Origin: Paragorgia papillata
Lineage: Eukaryota > Cnidaria > Anthozoa > Scleralcyonacea > Coralliidae
Length of the DNA: 64,000 bases
NCBI GenBank assembly: GCA_035771165.1
Contig: JAWNZC010000001.1
Location: forward strand, 5,707,501-5,771,500
Reading direction: 5' to 3'
A program made the position numbers and the translations under genes. Below are positions 1-11,063 of this stretch, in pieces. The notes under the pieces were generated by a model. The model saw only the letters and a list, made by a program, of their open reading frames with translations. It was not told where the DNA came from and ran no database searches. Position 1 is the stretch's first letter; every line of letters begins with the position of its first letter.

Positions 1-200
1 GAGTGAAGTGAATTAAAGTGAAGTAAAGTGAAGTAAATGGAGTGAAGTGAAGTAAAGTGAAGTAAATGGAGTGAAGTGAAGTGAAGTGAAGTAAAGTGCA
101 CGAGGTAAAGTTAAGTGAAATGAAGTAAAGAAAGTGAAGTGAAATGAAGAAATTGAAGTGAAGAAAGTGGAGTGAAGTAAAGTGAAGTAAAGTGAAGTGA
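1..200. repeat. Simple satellite of AGTGAAGTAA-like decamers
   Basis: Imperfect tandem copies of AGTGAAGTAA / AGTGAAGTGA fill the left edge. The tract lies just downstream, in the intron, of the last visible exon of the minus-strand EMI-EGF gene (exon end at 208). On the minus strand it reads as TTCACTTCACT, similar in style to the CTCACCTCAC satellite in an EGF intron of the right-hand paralogue (57799-58255). Confidence 0.85.
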
Positions 201-207
201 TTCATAC

Positions 208-3200
208 CTGTACAGTTCTTGCCATTGGAAGCTAAAAAATGACCCCTGGGGCAGCTACAATTGTATCCACCAGGAAAATTAACACAAGTCTCTTGGCAAC
301 CATGACGAGTTCCATTGCATTCGTTAATATCTAAAGAAAAAAGAACATAAAACAAATGAAATCTTATTTACTTTTTACTTATACTTATACTTTTACTTTA
401 CTTTTAGTTTAGAGTTTAGTTTAGTTAGGAGGCATTTAGTTAATTTTAGGGTTAGATTCAGGTAGCTATAACAACAATTCTTAAATATTTCTCACCTGTG
501 CCACATTGCAAGCCCGTCCAACCAGCTGTACAGTTGCAGATGTCAGGTGCTGTACAAGAGCCATTATTATGACAACCTTTGGAACATATTGCTAATAACC
601 GAAAAACAAGTGTTATATAAAGAAAACACAAAGGAAATCAGCACCATGCCAGTGATTTCATAAATGATAAAACTTTGCTCAAAATTTCTCCTTGAAGTTT
701 CCGGCTTAGATTTAGGGGGCCTTTTCACGAGCCCGGGTTGATTGCCAGCCCGGGTCAGCTCGCCATCCCTGGTTATTCTTTTTTCGTGTTTACATGAACC
801 CGGGTTGGCTTTTCTCAACCCGGGTCAGCTTTTCTCAACACAAATTATCATATTGCCAACACTTTACACGAGCCCGGGTCAAGTCAACCCGTGTTTACAT
901 GAAGGAATTGACCAAAGTTCCGCACCGTCGCACCTCTCCAACCTGGATCTTGAAAAGGGTCACCCGGCAAGATGGGTTGACCCGGCTATCGTGTAAACGC
1001 TAACAGGGGTTTATTCGTAGATGGGTTGACCCGGGTTGGCGAGCTAACCCGGGTTGGCTCTCAACCCGGGCTCGTGTAAAGGCCCCCTTAGACAAGAAAT
1101 TACTATCTCTGAAAACAACACGCGGAATAACAAGTCAAAAACTTAGATTGTTATTATTAAAAAGAAGGATTTCCTAAACACCATTGTTCGAATTTCCCTC
1201 AAGGTGGCTCCCTAGAGTTTCAGTTTTTTTCACAGCTTGTTATACGTTCAGTCATAGTCTACTGGTTATTGCTGTCTTTAAAATAACTATTACGTAATTA
1301 TTCTGTAATAATGAGTTAACTGCAGAAGGAGAACCACACTTATGAAGTGTTAATTTGTTGAATAGTGCTAATATCTGCTGTTACCATGATAAAAATGGCG
1401 TTTAAAATTCGTCAAATTTTCACGGTTTTCGTCTGTTTAGACGCATATCTCCAGTTTTCTTCGGTCAAAATTTCTAAAAATTGTCATCTGGTCGTGTTTT
1501 TCCACATAGAACACTACAGCAAAAGATTAGGGAAAGTTGTCAAGACAGATTTTTCGCTATAAACTTGTCTTATGAATTTTTAAAAAAACTATAAGTATGT
1601 TGTTTAAGGTTTTCCTATTTCTTTATGCACAAAATTTTAAAGAATTTTACCGAAGCAAATGTGTGATATTTGAGCATTTGTATCGCTCGGACGGCTGCTG
1701 ACGTGACAGAATATCAACTCGACAAGATTGCTATTTACGACATACTCGTTACCAGTCCCTTCTAACAAAACTGCTACCCAGCCTGGTTCCCAGGCCTCTC
1801 TTTTTAACGTCGAGCGGCAGACCGAAATTGTGAGAGGCCTGGAATAAAATGTTTTGCTTGGCCCCAAATCTGGCCCCAAATTATACAGGCACCAAACGGC
1901 CGTTTGGCGGAAAACCAAGGCAGATAACGCTCACGTCGGTCTGCACAATTCTTTATAACATCATATAGCAAGGTTGGTCTACTCCTGAAACGTTAAAATA
2001 GCATATTTCGATTTGTATAAATGTGTTTCAACACAATCACTTCCTACGCCGAACACTACTTTATAAAGCCTCGTATGTAACAACCTTTTAATGTAATGTA
2101 AAACAAAGAAACCTACTCGTTTGCTGTCTGCTCTCAAGAAGAAGTTTGTTTAAGTGCCCTCGTTCATAAAGATTAAAGAATCCGAGCTCCAGCAGGATTC
2201 ATGATAGATAAAGATGAACATTTTCCGCTAGTCCTATCGCTCGATGCCTATTCTGTGACGTCACCAAAATACGTTAGAGAGAAAAGAGGACTAGGAACTA
2301 GTCTGACTGCTACCATAGTCAATCGAGATATGGTCTGGAAACTCGGCAAACTTCAAAGCGCCCATAATGAGCTGTGGTTTAATGTTGAACCGTACCTTAC
2401 ACCATGCACATCCTTTGTTTTAGGTTTATTAATATTTAAATAGCACGGTTGAGTGATTGAACTGAAACGTTGCTATTGGACAATTTGTTCATTATACTAA
2501 AATACAATGTGTTCAGTGACCGTGCACAAAAATGCATAAAGGCGAACAAAAAGATAGACCAAAGACTTTAGCTGAGTTTCCAGACCATATCTCGATTGAC
2601 TATGCTGCTACTGCAGGAGAATTTTCTCTATGTCACGTATCGAGAAAGCGCCCAAAACTTAGATCATGTCCAAACTAATCCGTTTTCGTTTAAAAATGGC
2701 TCGTATAAAAAACATATCAAAAGTTTTCCGTTCACATCAGGAGTTGACGTCAGGAGTGGGGTAAAATATTTTCATACAGAGCAAAACACTTACATATCTA
2801 ACATGAAATGTTCAGTGTCACAAGGAGTTTTAATGTGCACAGTTTCAAATGATTTCGCTGAACAAACTTAGAGATATAACTGGTTTTGCTACATGTGAAA
2901 ATATTTTACCCCACTCCTGACGTCAGAGACCATCTCATTTACATATCAAACAAATTGAAATATCTTGAAAACGAAGAGAGATACGAAAAAGTTGTAAAGG
3001 ATGTCCTATTACAATTTTATGAGTTCTTTCAAATTAGACAAACTTAATTTTTAGTGCTATTGCCACTATATAAAAAATATTTATTATAAATGCAGCTTAC
3101 GTGTTGTACATTCGTTTCCATTTGCTTTCCAGCCCAGCATGCATTCGTACACTGCCCTTCTCTTTGTCACCCGTTTAGTACTTGGCACCCATTCATAAAA

Positions 3201-4038
3201 GCTCACAGTCCTGAAGCAAACCAATAAAGTAAAATAAAATAAAGTGAAATGCCATCCGGTATTACCTACAGGCTACATTGATAGTTAATGTTCTTTGAGC
3301 TATTTTACAAAGAAAGATATTCCAAGTTCCCAAGCAGCACTCGAACACACGACCTTCTGATTGTTGGTGAGACGCACATAGTAGTATGTCATACATCGAA
3401 CTCAACCTACATTCAAATCATCTGAGTTCCAGTAGCTCATAGCGTCTTAAGGGCAATAAGAAAGTTCGGGAGCACGGGTGGTGTGTGCTGTTAGCGTGCT
3501 GTCTCTCACCACTGCAGTTCAAAGTTAATCCCGGTTGAACAGGGCTAGTACTTGAATGGGTGACCACCTGGGAATGACCTCGTTGTCAAGTTTGTGACTC
3601 GTGTGAGTAGAGTTGTAGTTGATGGCTCCTGTGCTTCGAGGGTTTTTCGCCAGGTTCCCGGGTTTTCCTCCCTCCGTAAAATCAACACTTATTTCTTATA
3701 TAGTAACGGCCTTCGCTCGAAACGTTAGACTCCTACGTTCTCTGTTTCGCCAGTATATCTAACCTTACTAATATTTCGATTGTTGTTTCAACACTGCCTA
3801 CGCAGCACACTACTTTTATTTCACTATTTAGTTCTTAGCTGTGTTCCATGGTCTGACATGTCTCGTATGGCGCCTGGAGTGCCTTTAATATGCCTAGGAA
3901 TCAGCAACTTACCGACATTTTTTCCTGCAAAAGACCCATAAGGTACACACTCGCCAGCATGTTCTTCTGTAACTCAATTTCTTTGTTGTTGTTTGTACAG
4001 TGACATAATACGTTTGATTCTTCGTCAAGACATTTTTC
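208..4038 (-). CDS. 5' part of a secreted EMI-EGF repeat protein (partial, runs off left edge)
   Basis: Four exons on the minus strand: 4038-3913, 3210-3101, 591-496 and 330-208, each with AG/GT borders. Phases fit throughout (126, 110, 96 and 123 nt). The first two exons encode an EMI-like cysteine module with the pattern TCWRVC..W..C and then YECMLGWKANGNEC. The third encodes an EGF domain (ICSKGCHNNGSC...GWTGLQC). The fourth encodes a calcium-binding-type EGF starting DINECNGTRHGC. Exon sizes 110 and 96 nt are identical to those of the plus-strand gene starting at 48441, and the protein sequences align, so the two are paralogues. Expected location is extracellular. I did not find the signal-peptide exon, which should lie beyond 4038, nor any exon left of 208. 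The gene is probably an extracellular matrix or cell-surface protein, but its function is unknown. Confidence 0.8.
715..1087. mobile_element. Harbinger-type MITE (CCCGGG-rich) in an EGF-gene intron
   Basis: The ends are inverted repeats starting GGGGGCCTTT(T/A)CACGAGC, with several CCCGGGTT blocks near both ends. TTA flanks the element on both sides (712-714 and 1088-1090), which fits the 3-bp TWA target duplication of PIF/Harbinger transposons. No transposase is encoded, so it is non-autonomous. Confidence 0.75.
2310..2930. repeat. Two small inverted repeats in an intron
   Basis: Arms 2318-2345 and 2575-2603 (centred on CGAGATATGGTCTGG) form one inverted pair. Arms 2741-2773 and 2897-2929 (GACGTCAGGAGTGGGGTAAA type) form the second. 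A segment at 2499-2565 recurs inverted at 4529-4602 next to another MITE, so the stretch looks like overlapping foldback-element debris. No exon is visible between 596 and 3100. Confidence 0.6.
3471..3905 (+). mobile_element. 5S rRNA-derived SINE, copy A (interrupted)
   Basis: Positions 3528-3570 carry the 5S rRNA internal promoter region (GGCTAGTACTTGAATGGGTG then ACCACCTGGGAA). This is followed by a conserved body with CTGTGCTTCGAGGGTTTTTC and CCTCCCTCCGTAAAATCAAC. The same body occurs at 14722, 23435 and 49246. The 3' portion (ATGGTCTGACATGTCTCGTA near 3850) is separated from the body by about 115 bp of another repeat at 3705-3812. The 5S-derived head defines SINE3-type elements transcribed by RNA polymerase III. 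Confidence 0.8.
3705..3812 (+). repeat. Dispersed repeat with GGCCTTCGCTCGAAACGT core
   Basis: About 110 bp are shared with 56400-56514: GGCCTTCGCTCGAAACGT, then CTCCTACGTTCTCTGTTTCG, then a TTTCAACA...TACGCAGCA block. A looser copy lies at 27693-27870. Such CTGAYGA...CGAAACGTC strings are typical of retroelement termini in invertebrate genomes, but the element class is not established here. Confidence 0.55.
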
Positions 4039-4120
4039 CTAGACATAAGGAATGGGTTAGAGAAGAAATGAAATAAAATTCAGTTGGCTTTATCAATTAG
4101 GTTTGTTTCAGCATAGTCAA

Positions 4121-4524
4121 GACCCCGTTTACACGATGCCGGTACAATTTGAAAACGGAACAAAATCATGCCGGTGTGTAAATACAGGCCAAAAAGTCTT
4201 GCGTTTACACGGTGCCGGTATAATATAATGACGGATTAGCATGTGACTCATTCTCTTCCAATGAGAATTGAGAAGACTTTGTGAATACTGCTGACCCGAA
4301 TACTGTGGTCGTATATATCGTGATTACCGTCATCAAACTGTTACGGCACGGGCGTTTACACGATACCGGTTAGTGTTCCGTTTTCATTTCATGCCGTCAA
4401 GGAACCCGTCTTCATTTTGTGCCATTTTCATGTCATTTTTGTGCCGGTATCGTGTAAATGCAAGGCCTAAACAGCATGATTTTGTTCCGTTTTTAAATTG
4501 TATAGGCATCGTGTAAACGGGGTC
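4121..4524. mobile_element. MITE with GACCCCGTTTACACGATGCC ends
   Basis: The left end GACCCCGTTTACACGATGCC (4121-4140) is mirrored at 4505-4524, and inner sequences (AACGGAACAAAATCATGC) are also mirrored. The GTTTACACGATGCCGGT motif recurs inside (4201-4215, 4349-4365, 4445-4460). The family resemblance to the other GTTTACAY-ended elements in this window suggests the Harbinger group. Target duplication is not clear. Confidence 0.7.
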
Positions 4525-4602
4525 TAAGTCTTTGTTCTACTTTTTGTTCGACTTTATGCAGATTTGTGCACGGTGCACGGTCACTGAACGCATTGTATTT
4601 TA

Positions 4603-5149
4603 GGCCTTGTTTACATGAAGCGGATTGAGTGTTCAAGTCAAATCTCGCATGTTGTTTCTCCTTGTTGTGTTTACATGAAGAAGATTGAAAGTTTTTGATC
4701 TGATCAAAACGAATGGCTGAAGTCAATCCACGAAGTTGAGTGGATTGGCTTGAGATTCAAGCAAGGATCGACTTGAATGTCTCCAATCTGATTCATCTAA
4801 ACACGGTTTGACTTGATGATGACTTGATACGCATGAGTGAAGTTCGTGCGTGTTGTAAACAGCCAGACATTCAGAGGAAAGCCCAGAAAATAGTGTTGAA
4901 AAACCGCTTACAGTAAGCAAAAACAGATCGGATTCTCCATGCAAACATGTGCCCGGATTGACTTCACTCGCGGTTTTCGATTCGATTTGATTGTCAATGC
5001 ACTTCATGTAAACAGGGCCTGACTTCAGCCATTCGTTTCGATCAGATCGAAAACTTTCACTCTTCTTCATGTAAAATGCACAACAAGGAGAAACAATATG
5101 CAAGATTTAACCTGAACACTCAATCCGCTTCATGTAAACATGCAGGGCC
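4603..5149. mobile_element. MITE with GGCCYTGTTTACATGAAGCGG ends
   Basis: Inverted ends GGCCTTGTTTACATGAAGCG (left) and the mirrored copy ending 5149 surround inner mirrored blocks (TTTACATGAAG with GAAAGTTTTYGATCTGATC). Flanks are TTTTA and TAAAA, so the mirror extends slightly past the GGCC termini. No coding capacity; the open frames in it are chance. Confidence 0.7.
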
Positions 5150-5164
5150 TAAAACCTCTTTTCC

Positions 5165-5310
5165 AGTCATCGCAGGAACTGGCTCGCAGCAAGTACTTGC
5201 ATCTAATTAAAAAGAACTTGCATGCAGTGCTTATTTTCTCGCTCTGAGTTCTTTTTAATTAGATGCAAGTACTCGCAGCTGAGCCTGTTTCAGCGAAATG
5301 ACTGGAAATC
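5165..5310. mobile_element. Small foldback element
   Basis: Left arm CCAGTCAT...GCAAGTACTTGCATCTAA (5164-5204) is mirrored by the right arm (5252-5300, TTAGATGCAAGTACTCGCAG...ATGACTGG). It sits between two other inverted-repeat elements. Confidence 0.6.
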
Positions 5311-5340
5311 CACCTTAGCAAGGTCCCATAAGTGTCCGCA

Positions 5341-5475
5341 TTAAGGCTGTTTGCCACTACGTCCGCTTTGGCCGCGCGGGCGGAGCATGCATGCATTGTT
5401 TAGTTCGCTTTTGAAGTTGAACAAAGCCCGCAACGCCCGCGTGGGCAAAGCGGACGTAATGGCAAACAGCCTTAA
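5341..5475. mobile_element. 135-bp hairpin MITE, TTAAGGCTGTTTGCCA ends
   Basis: Left end TTAAGGCTGTTTGCCACTAC and inner GTCCGCTTTG...GCGCGGGC are mirrored at 5430-5475 (GCAAAGCGGACGTAATGGCA then AACAGCCTTAA). GC-rich arms would form a strong hairpin. Confidence 0.7.
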
Positions 5476-5574
5476 TATAGGTGTTCGAATGGATGTACTT
5501 ATAAACATGTGCGTGTCGTGATGAAACGTCATGATTACTCGGGCTACTGTGGTAGACAACATGTCCTCCTACCC

Positions 5575-5920
5575 TAGAATTACCAATAATCAGTAAGTGT
5601 GAAACGGCCTTGAATTACCAATAATTGGGAATTGTAGGTAATTCTCTGTCCCACATGCGGGATGTTAAACTAAATTGCATATAACTAAAAAACCAGTAGG
5701 GGTGTTGTGGTTGGGGTTTTTTCCCGGAGGGTTGTGGTTAGGTTTAGGGCCACTGGGGGGTTGTGGGTTAGGTTTAGGGTTGCCAGGGGGTTGTGGTTAG
5801 GGTTAGGGTAAGGTTTAGAGGTTGGGGTTTAGAGGTTGGGGTTGGGAATTAGTTCTTTAAAATTCACAATTATTGTTAATTGTAGGCCATTGCACACTTA
5901 CTGATTATTGGTAATTCTAG
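5575..5920. mobile_element. Foldback MITE with G-rich, telomere-like core
   Basis: Ends TAGAATTACCAATAATCAGT (5575) and its mirror ending 5920 are near-perfect inverted repeats. The centre (5700-5850) is a run of degenerate GTTAGGGTTAGGG / GTTAGGTTTAGGG motifs. These resemble TTAGGG repeats but are interrupted and interstitial. Confidence 0.7.
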
Positions 5921-5948
5921 ATGAGAGGATATGCTGGGTAGACCGAGT

Positions 5949-6342
5949 CTACACACGCAAAAACGCACACTCTGTGTCAGACCTGATGCAGAATGATGTC
6001 AGATCTGTTCAGAAAAATGTAGCGACCCCTGATACAGCCTGTTGCAGTATCAGCTATGATACACATATGATATCATATCTGTATCATACCTGCAGCTACA
6101 ACAGACTGTTCAGAACAGATTCTGTCAAACTGTATCAGCCTGACACGGTCAGTGCTGTATATAACAGACTGAACAGGTATGTTGTCTACGGAGCTGTCGC
6201 AGTCTGTTAGAAATTCTAACTAAATGTTGATACATCAGCGCTGGTACATTCTGTAGCTGTCAGGCTGTATCAAGGGTCGCTACATTTCTCTGAACAGATC
6301 TGATATCAGAGCTGATCAGACTGTGCGTTTTTAGGTGTGTAG
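5949..6342. mobile_element. MITE with CTACACACGCAAAAACGCAC ends
   Basis: The left end CTACACACGCAAAAACGCAC is mirrored at the right (GTGCGTTTTTAGGTGTGTAG). Inner mirrored blocks AGATCTGTTCAGA and TGTAGCGACCCYTGATACAG follow. The same terminal motif in the form CTACACGCGTAAAAA bounds the element at 14457-15221, so the two belong to related families. Confidence 0.75.
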
Positions 6343-6857
6343 GTTTCGGCTCCGTTATTTTGTCGATGTTTCGATCATTACGTCATCCCGTCAGGCTTTG
6401 CGAAACTGATGGGTGTTCATACGTTCTTTCTTCGCTTTCCTGATATCTGATCAAGTTGTTTGAAGTGAAGTGTTCTTTCTTGGACGTGTTCAGTGTGTTT
6501 CAGTAATGTCGCTGGCAGGTATCTTGATCTTATATACGCTTACAATCGCTGATTAAACATGATCGTGCTGTGTTCAGATATTTAACACCCGAAGCCCGAA
6601 GGGACTCGACATATGAACGCTGTGTGGAAATACGTTAAATACAGGCAATCGTGTTTTGTGTATTGCGAATTGTGTTTTCTATCGGAGAATTAGATTGTGT
6701 TTTGACTATGTTTTGTGACCAATGATGTTTAGACTTTTACAGAATTTAGCACTGCATGCGATGTAATTGCAGCTGCGAGTTTGCAGTAGCCCGAGTGAAC
6801 GCCTGACCAGGCGTCTTGTTTAATAAGGTCTCGTGATACAGTTGAGGAAACAAGTGA

Positions 6858-7060
6858 CTCTCTCCTCCGCAGAGGTTAAATTTCGGAGATTGGACGTTTT
6901 GGGGGTCGTCGGAGATGCTCGGAGGCGTCAGCTGGACATAAGTAGTGCGGGCGAAACTAGTCCAACCGCCCGCACTCCTTGTGTCAGCTGACGATTTCGA
7001 CGCATCTCCGACAATCCCCGACATAGCCGAGCTCCGAAAGAACCTCTGCGGAGGAGAGGG
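6858..7060. mobile_element. MITE with CTCTCTCCTCCGCAGAGGTT ends
   Basis: Left end CTCTCTCCTCCGCAGAGGTT is mirrored at 7041-7060 (AACCTCTGCGGAGGAGAG). Inner segments GGAGATTG...GTCGGAGATG and CATCTCCGACAATCCCCGAC are also mirrored. A 60-bp minimal derivative of the same ends lies at 52970-53030. Confidence 0.7.
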
Positions 7061-8313
7061 AAGGGAACAAGTGGCGTGATGAAAATTGTGACCAGAATTA
7101 ATTAATCTCTTTCATGAGGCCCTCGTGACTCAAACGATGTGGAACTGAATATTTTACTGTCATGGCTAAAGCCAAACGATCTTACTCGTCAAGGAAATAA
7201 CTCTCAGTCAACTAGTTGCTGCCGACCGAAGGGAGGCAGCGCACTATTCTTGACGTTGCCTCGTGCCCAGTCCTTTTTCCGAGCTATGTATAGCCGACCA
7301 GAATCTCGATTTGTTAAATTTTGCGTTTATTTGTCTGTCGGCATTACGTCATCCATAGATGAGCTGATGTGACTCAGTGCGCATGTTCCGCCACCACGTT
7401 GCCTTCGTTCAGCTTCAGAGCTTCTCGAAGTTCTTCCTCGACAGAAAATTCACGGTAAGAACAAATACATCATGTCTTTACTTTCTCGTGGAAGTATTCA
7501 TCAAGGCCATGAAGGTCTCAAGGAAAGCAGTGCTCTTTCATGAGTTTATCGGCGCTGTTAACAGCACAAACTATTCCAGTTATCGAGTGGAACTCGACAA
7601 TAGTATAAATACACATTTTCGTACTTTTAGGAACAACATTTTCTTTAAAATTGTTAATTTCCTCGTCTGTCGCATGACAACTTGGCTGGTGGCCATTTTG
7701 AATAAACGCTGTAGGTGATTATCGAGAATTAATCCGAAGTAGCTCGACCAATCAGCGCGCGTGATGTTCTATGATCACCTGTGTATTTATACTAATAGGT
7801 GATAGTTATTTGTAATTTAAGTCTGCTGTATTTAAATATAATTAAAATAATTGAAAAAATGTGTACATACGACTACAGTATGTCTGTTACAATTTATATA
7901 ATCAATCCCAGGGTTCATTTTTGAAATTTTATAAAATATTAGGCTTCCCATGGCTTTTGAGGCAGCACTTCCCTTGCGATAGTAACTTCTAGTTTATAGT
8001 TCAAACATATGATGATATTAAGTGCATGCTAAAAGAAAAACACTCGACAGCAGCTGCGTGGGATTCGGAATAGCACCTAATATCTGATTATTCTCCACCA
8101 AAGTTCGTTGTCCTACTGAATAATTATTCAAATATGTCTTCTTAACTGCTTCCTTACTGAACTGAATTTTAAACAAATTTTGATGATTTATTATGAAATG
8201 CATCGTGCTTTTTTTAAAACTATTTATTCCACTCGTTTTTTTACCCCGAATCTGCTAGGTTCCCAATAGTTCCAGAGGAACTTCCTCTAAGAGCTTTCCG
8301 ATATTGCCATTCA

Positions 8314-8948
8314 TAAGGCCTACGCTAAACGTCGCACAATAGACGAATTTATAAATTCAGACGTATTTAATTCGAATTAACTTCGTCGGTAATGCGACGT
8401 ATTTACGTCGAGTTAAACCGCTTAAACGTCGAACTACAGTTGAATTTAATTGTTTTTACTTGGACGCGTTGAGCCTATAATACAGGGTGAATAAAAAAAA
8501 ACTGATGCCTTTCATATTCAAATTAGCCGCATAGCGGCTGTAATTTGACAGAAGTTCCCTAAATATCTCATGGGTATACGAAGCATATCAAATAAGTGAA
8601 CCCTAAATATCTCATGGGTATACGAAGCATATCAAATAAGGTTCACTTATTTGATATTCACTTATTTGATATGCTTCGTATACCCATGAGATATTTAGGG
8701 TTACTTATTTGATATCGGCTTCGTATACCCATGAGATATTTAGGGAACTTCTGTCAAATTACAGCCGCTATGCGGCTAATTTGAATATGAAAGGCATCAG
8801 TTTTTTTTGATTCACCCAATTCGTCGTGTAACTCGACGAATTTAATCGAGTTATACGTCGCAGTTTCGACTTTCGTCGAATAAAATTCAAACAATTAAAT
8901 TCGTCTGAATTAAATTCGTCTATCGCGCGACATTTAGCGCAGGCCTTA
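8314..8948. mobile_element. Outer MITE (TAAGGCCTACGCTAAACGTC ends) split by a foldback
   Basis: Ends TAAGGCCTACGCTAAACGTC (8314) and the mirrored end at 8948 (GACATTTAGCGCAGGCCTTA) form inverted repeats of about 50 bp that include CAATAGACGAATTTA. Arms 8314-8481 and 8819-8948 are now separated by a second element at 8483-8817. Confidence 0.75.
8483..8817. mobile_element. Long palindromic foldback nested inside another MITE
   Basis: The arms run from CAGGGTGAATAAAAAAAA to its mirror ATTCACCC. The inner 100+ bp (CTGATGCCTTTCATATTCAA, ATTAGCCGCATAGCGGCTGT, CTAAATATCTCATGGGTATA) are almost perfectly mirrored, with an extra internal copy of the CCCTAAATATCTCATGGG block near the centre. Confidence 0.8.
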
Positions 8949-10079
8949 ATGGAGGGGTTCGACTGCATGTACTTATAAACATGTGCGTGTCGTGGCGTGA
9001 TGAGACGTCATAATTGAATAAGGTCTCCGAATGGCGATATTTGAGAAAACAAGTGGCGTGATCGAAAGTGTGACCATCTGGATTGACTGTATTAATTATT
9101 AATCTCTTTCATGAGACCCTTGTGACTCAACCGTTTTCTGGGGAAAACTTTACTCGACCGCAGCTGGGATTCGGAGTAGCACTAAGTCCTAATATCATAT
9201 TATTCTTCACCTAAAGTCCGTTGTTCCACAATTATTATTATTCAAATATGTCTTCTTAACTGCTTCCTTTTATTACTCGATTTTTACACACTGAACATGT
9301 CCGAGAAAGAATACTTGACTTCAAACAACTTGATCAGACATCAGGAAAGCGAAGAAAGAAAGCATGAAGATTATAGCATTTTAGTAGGTAAACATGAAAC
9401 TGTGTTGATATTTAATACCCGAAGAGACAGACTCGACATGTGAACAGCTGTGTGGAAATACGTTAAATACAGGCAATCGTGTTTTGTGTACTGCGAATTG
9501 TGTTTTATATCGGAGAATTAGATTGTGTTGACTTTTGTCTGTGATCAATGTGTTTAGACTTAATTGGGTCTTAACACTGCATGTGACAACCTGCGTATGC
9601 ATGTGATTGCAGCTTCAATAACACTTCAGTCCCTTTTACCCAAAACGTCTTCACGTACTAGCACTGTGTTTAAATTTTTAACAAATTTTGATGATATATT
9701 ATGAAATGCATCATCAAAACTATTTATTCCACTCGTTTTTTTACCCTGAATCTGCTAGGTTCCCAACTTAAGAGTAAATACGTTTTTCAAAGCTGATTAT
9801 TGTCAAATACTTAATCGATGGATGACTGAATAAAATGTTCTCTGAAAGAGTCTCTATAGTGAAAAAAGTCATTGGCAATTTTTGTTTGTTTCAGTAACAT
9901 AGAGAAAAGCATGGAAGGAGCATTCACTGAAAATTTCAAGGGAATCTGGTGTGTAGTTCTTGAGCTATTTCCCCATATAAACACTTTTCCCCGCATGAAT
10001 TTTCTATATTCGTTGGTTTATGTCACTTTTGTTGATGCTAATCATCTCAAATATTACAACTTGCCAGGTAACTCGCTTC

Positions 10080-10484
10080 TACAGTGGCCTGTATGTGCAA
10101 TTCACAAAACAAAAGTTCAGTGCACAAACAATAATTAAAATACAAAATTAAACAGAAATTGACGGTAATGCAAAACGAAATTGACCGTAATGCAAAACGA
10201 AATTGACTGCGATGCAAAACGAAATTGCCCGTAATGCAAAACGAAATTGACCGCGATGCAATTAAAACGAAATTGCCCGTAATGCAAAACGGAATTGACC
10301 GCAATGCAAAACGAAATTGACCGCAATGCAAAACGAAATTGACCGCAATACAAAACGAAATTACCGCAATGCAAAACGACCGCAGGCGCAGGTCTGGTAA
10401 AGGAACGAAGAACGCGGCCGCTGAATAGAGATCGATTTGTGCACTGAACTTTTGTTTTGTGAATTGCACATACGGGCCACCGTA
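10080..10484. mobile_element. Terminal-inverted-repeat element with an internal 22-bp minisatellite
   Basis: Inverted ends of about 48 bp (ACAGTGGCCTGTATGTGCAA, then TTCACAAAACAAAAGTTCAG at left, mirrored at 10434-10484) flank about ten copies of a 22-bp unit CGAAATTGACCGYAATGCAA. CGCTTC occurs directly on both sides (10074-10079 and 10485-10490), consistent with a target duplication. The long open frames read across the repeats on the minus strand are periodic artefacts. Confidence 0.8.
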
Positions 10485-10749
10485 CGCTTCCGTATAAACA
10501 TCGGCAAACCGGGTAAACGAACCCTAACAATGCCTTCTGACATACGCAGGTAGATAAAAAATCCATTGTTCTTCTTACTGAACGAGAGCCCAAATTTATC
10601 GGGAAATAAAATAGCCATGACAAACTAACGTTGAGAGTGCGTAGCTCGAAAACTGTACATCAAATTCTCCTGAAATTTTTGGTCAATGCTCCTGCCATGT
10701 GCATGCTAGCGCTAGTCTTCTGTTTATCAAAAGATAAATATATGCCTAG

Positions 10750-10840
10750 TCTGCTCGCAGCCCGAAATTTCTTCTAAGGTTTAGAAGAAATTTCGGGCTG
10801 CGAACCTTAGAAGAAATTTCGGGCTGCGAGCAGGCTAATA
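10750..10840. repeat. Palindromic duplication of a 30-bp unit
   Basis: The unit CGCAGCCCGAAATTTCTTCT occurs once direct and twice mirrored within 90 bp, forming a strong hairpin. It resembles a very small foldback MITE. Confidence 0.65.
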
Positions 10841-11063
10841 TATGCCAAGAGTTTTTCATTGATAGACACGTTAAATTATGAATGAGCACACAAGTGGCGT
10901 GATCGGTGGTGTGATGTGGACACTTAATTATAACTAGAATTTTTAACATGCTGTAGAAACTGTCATTGGCCTGCTTCAAACAACGAGTAAAGCGTATAGT
11001 CTGGGGGCTGAGCCTAAGGAGAAGGGCTACCGGCGCGTTGGCTTTAATAATATATATAAACAA

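Larger units (their letters stand above)
6420..9765. repeat. Internally duplicated block with no gene
   Basis: Several stretches occur twice in the same order. TGTGTGGAAATACGTTAAAT and about 150 bp around it lie at 6605-6770 and 9440-9610. ACAAGTGGCGTGAT...TTTCATGAG lies at 7068-7120 and 9049-9112. ATTCAAATATGTCTTCTTAA with its neighbours lies at 8035-8265 and again, split by an insertion, at 9145-9275 plus 9681-9762. GTACTTATAAACATGTGCGT lies at 5497 and 8967. This indicates an old duplication or a larger decayed transposon. Open reading frames here (for example 7377-7718) are short and have no recognisable domain. Confidence 0.6.

Noticed and set aside
3519..3570. 5S rRNA gene
   Set aside because: Only the internal promoter part is 5S-like, and the flanks match a dispersed SINE body found four times.
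5700..5850. Telomeric TTAGGG tract
   Set aside because: Repeats are irregular and lie inside a foldback MITE, so a chromosome end or fusion is not supported.
7377..7718. 113-codon plus-strand frame
   Set aside because: No domain, no paralogue, lies in duplicated repeat sequence; a donor-like GGTAAG at 7454 alone is not enough to call an exon.
10047..10623. Minus-strand frames of 140-162 codons
   Set aside because: Periodic translation of the 22-bp minisatellite inside a MITE.
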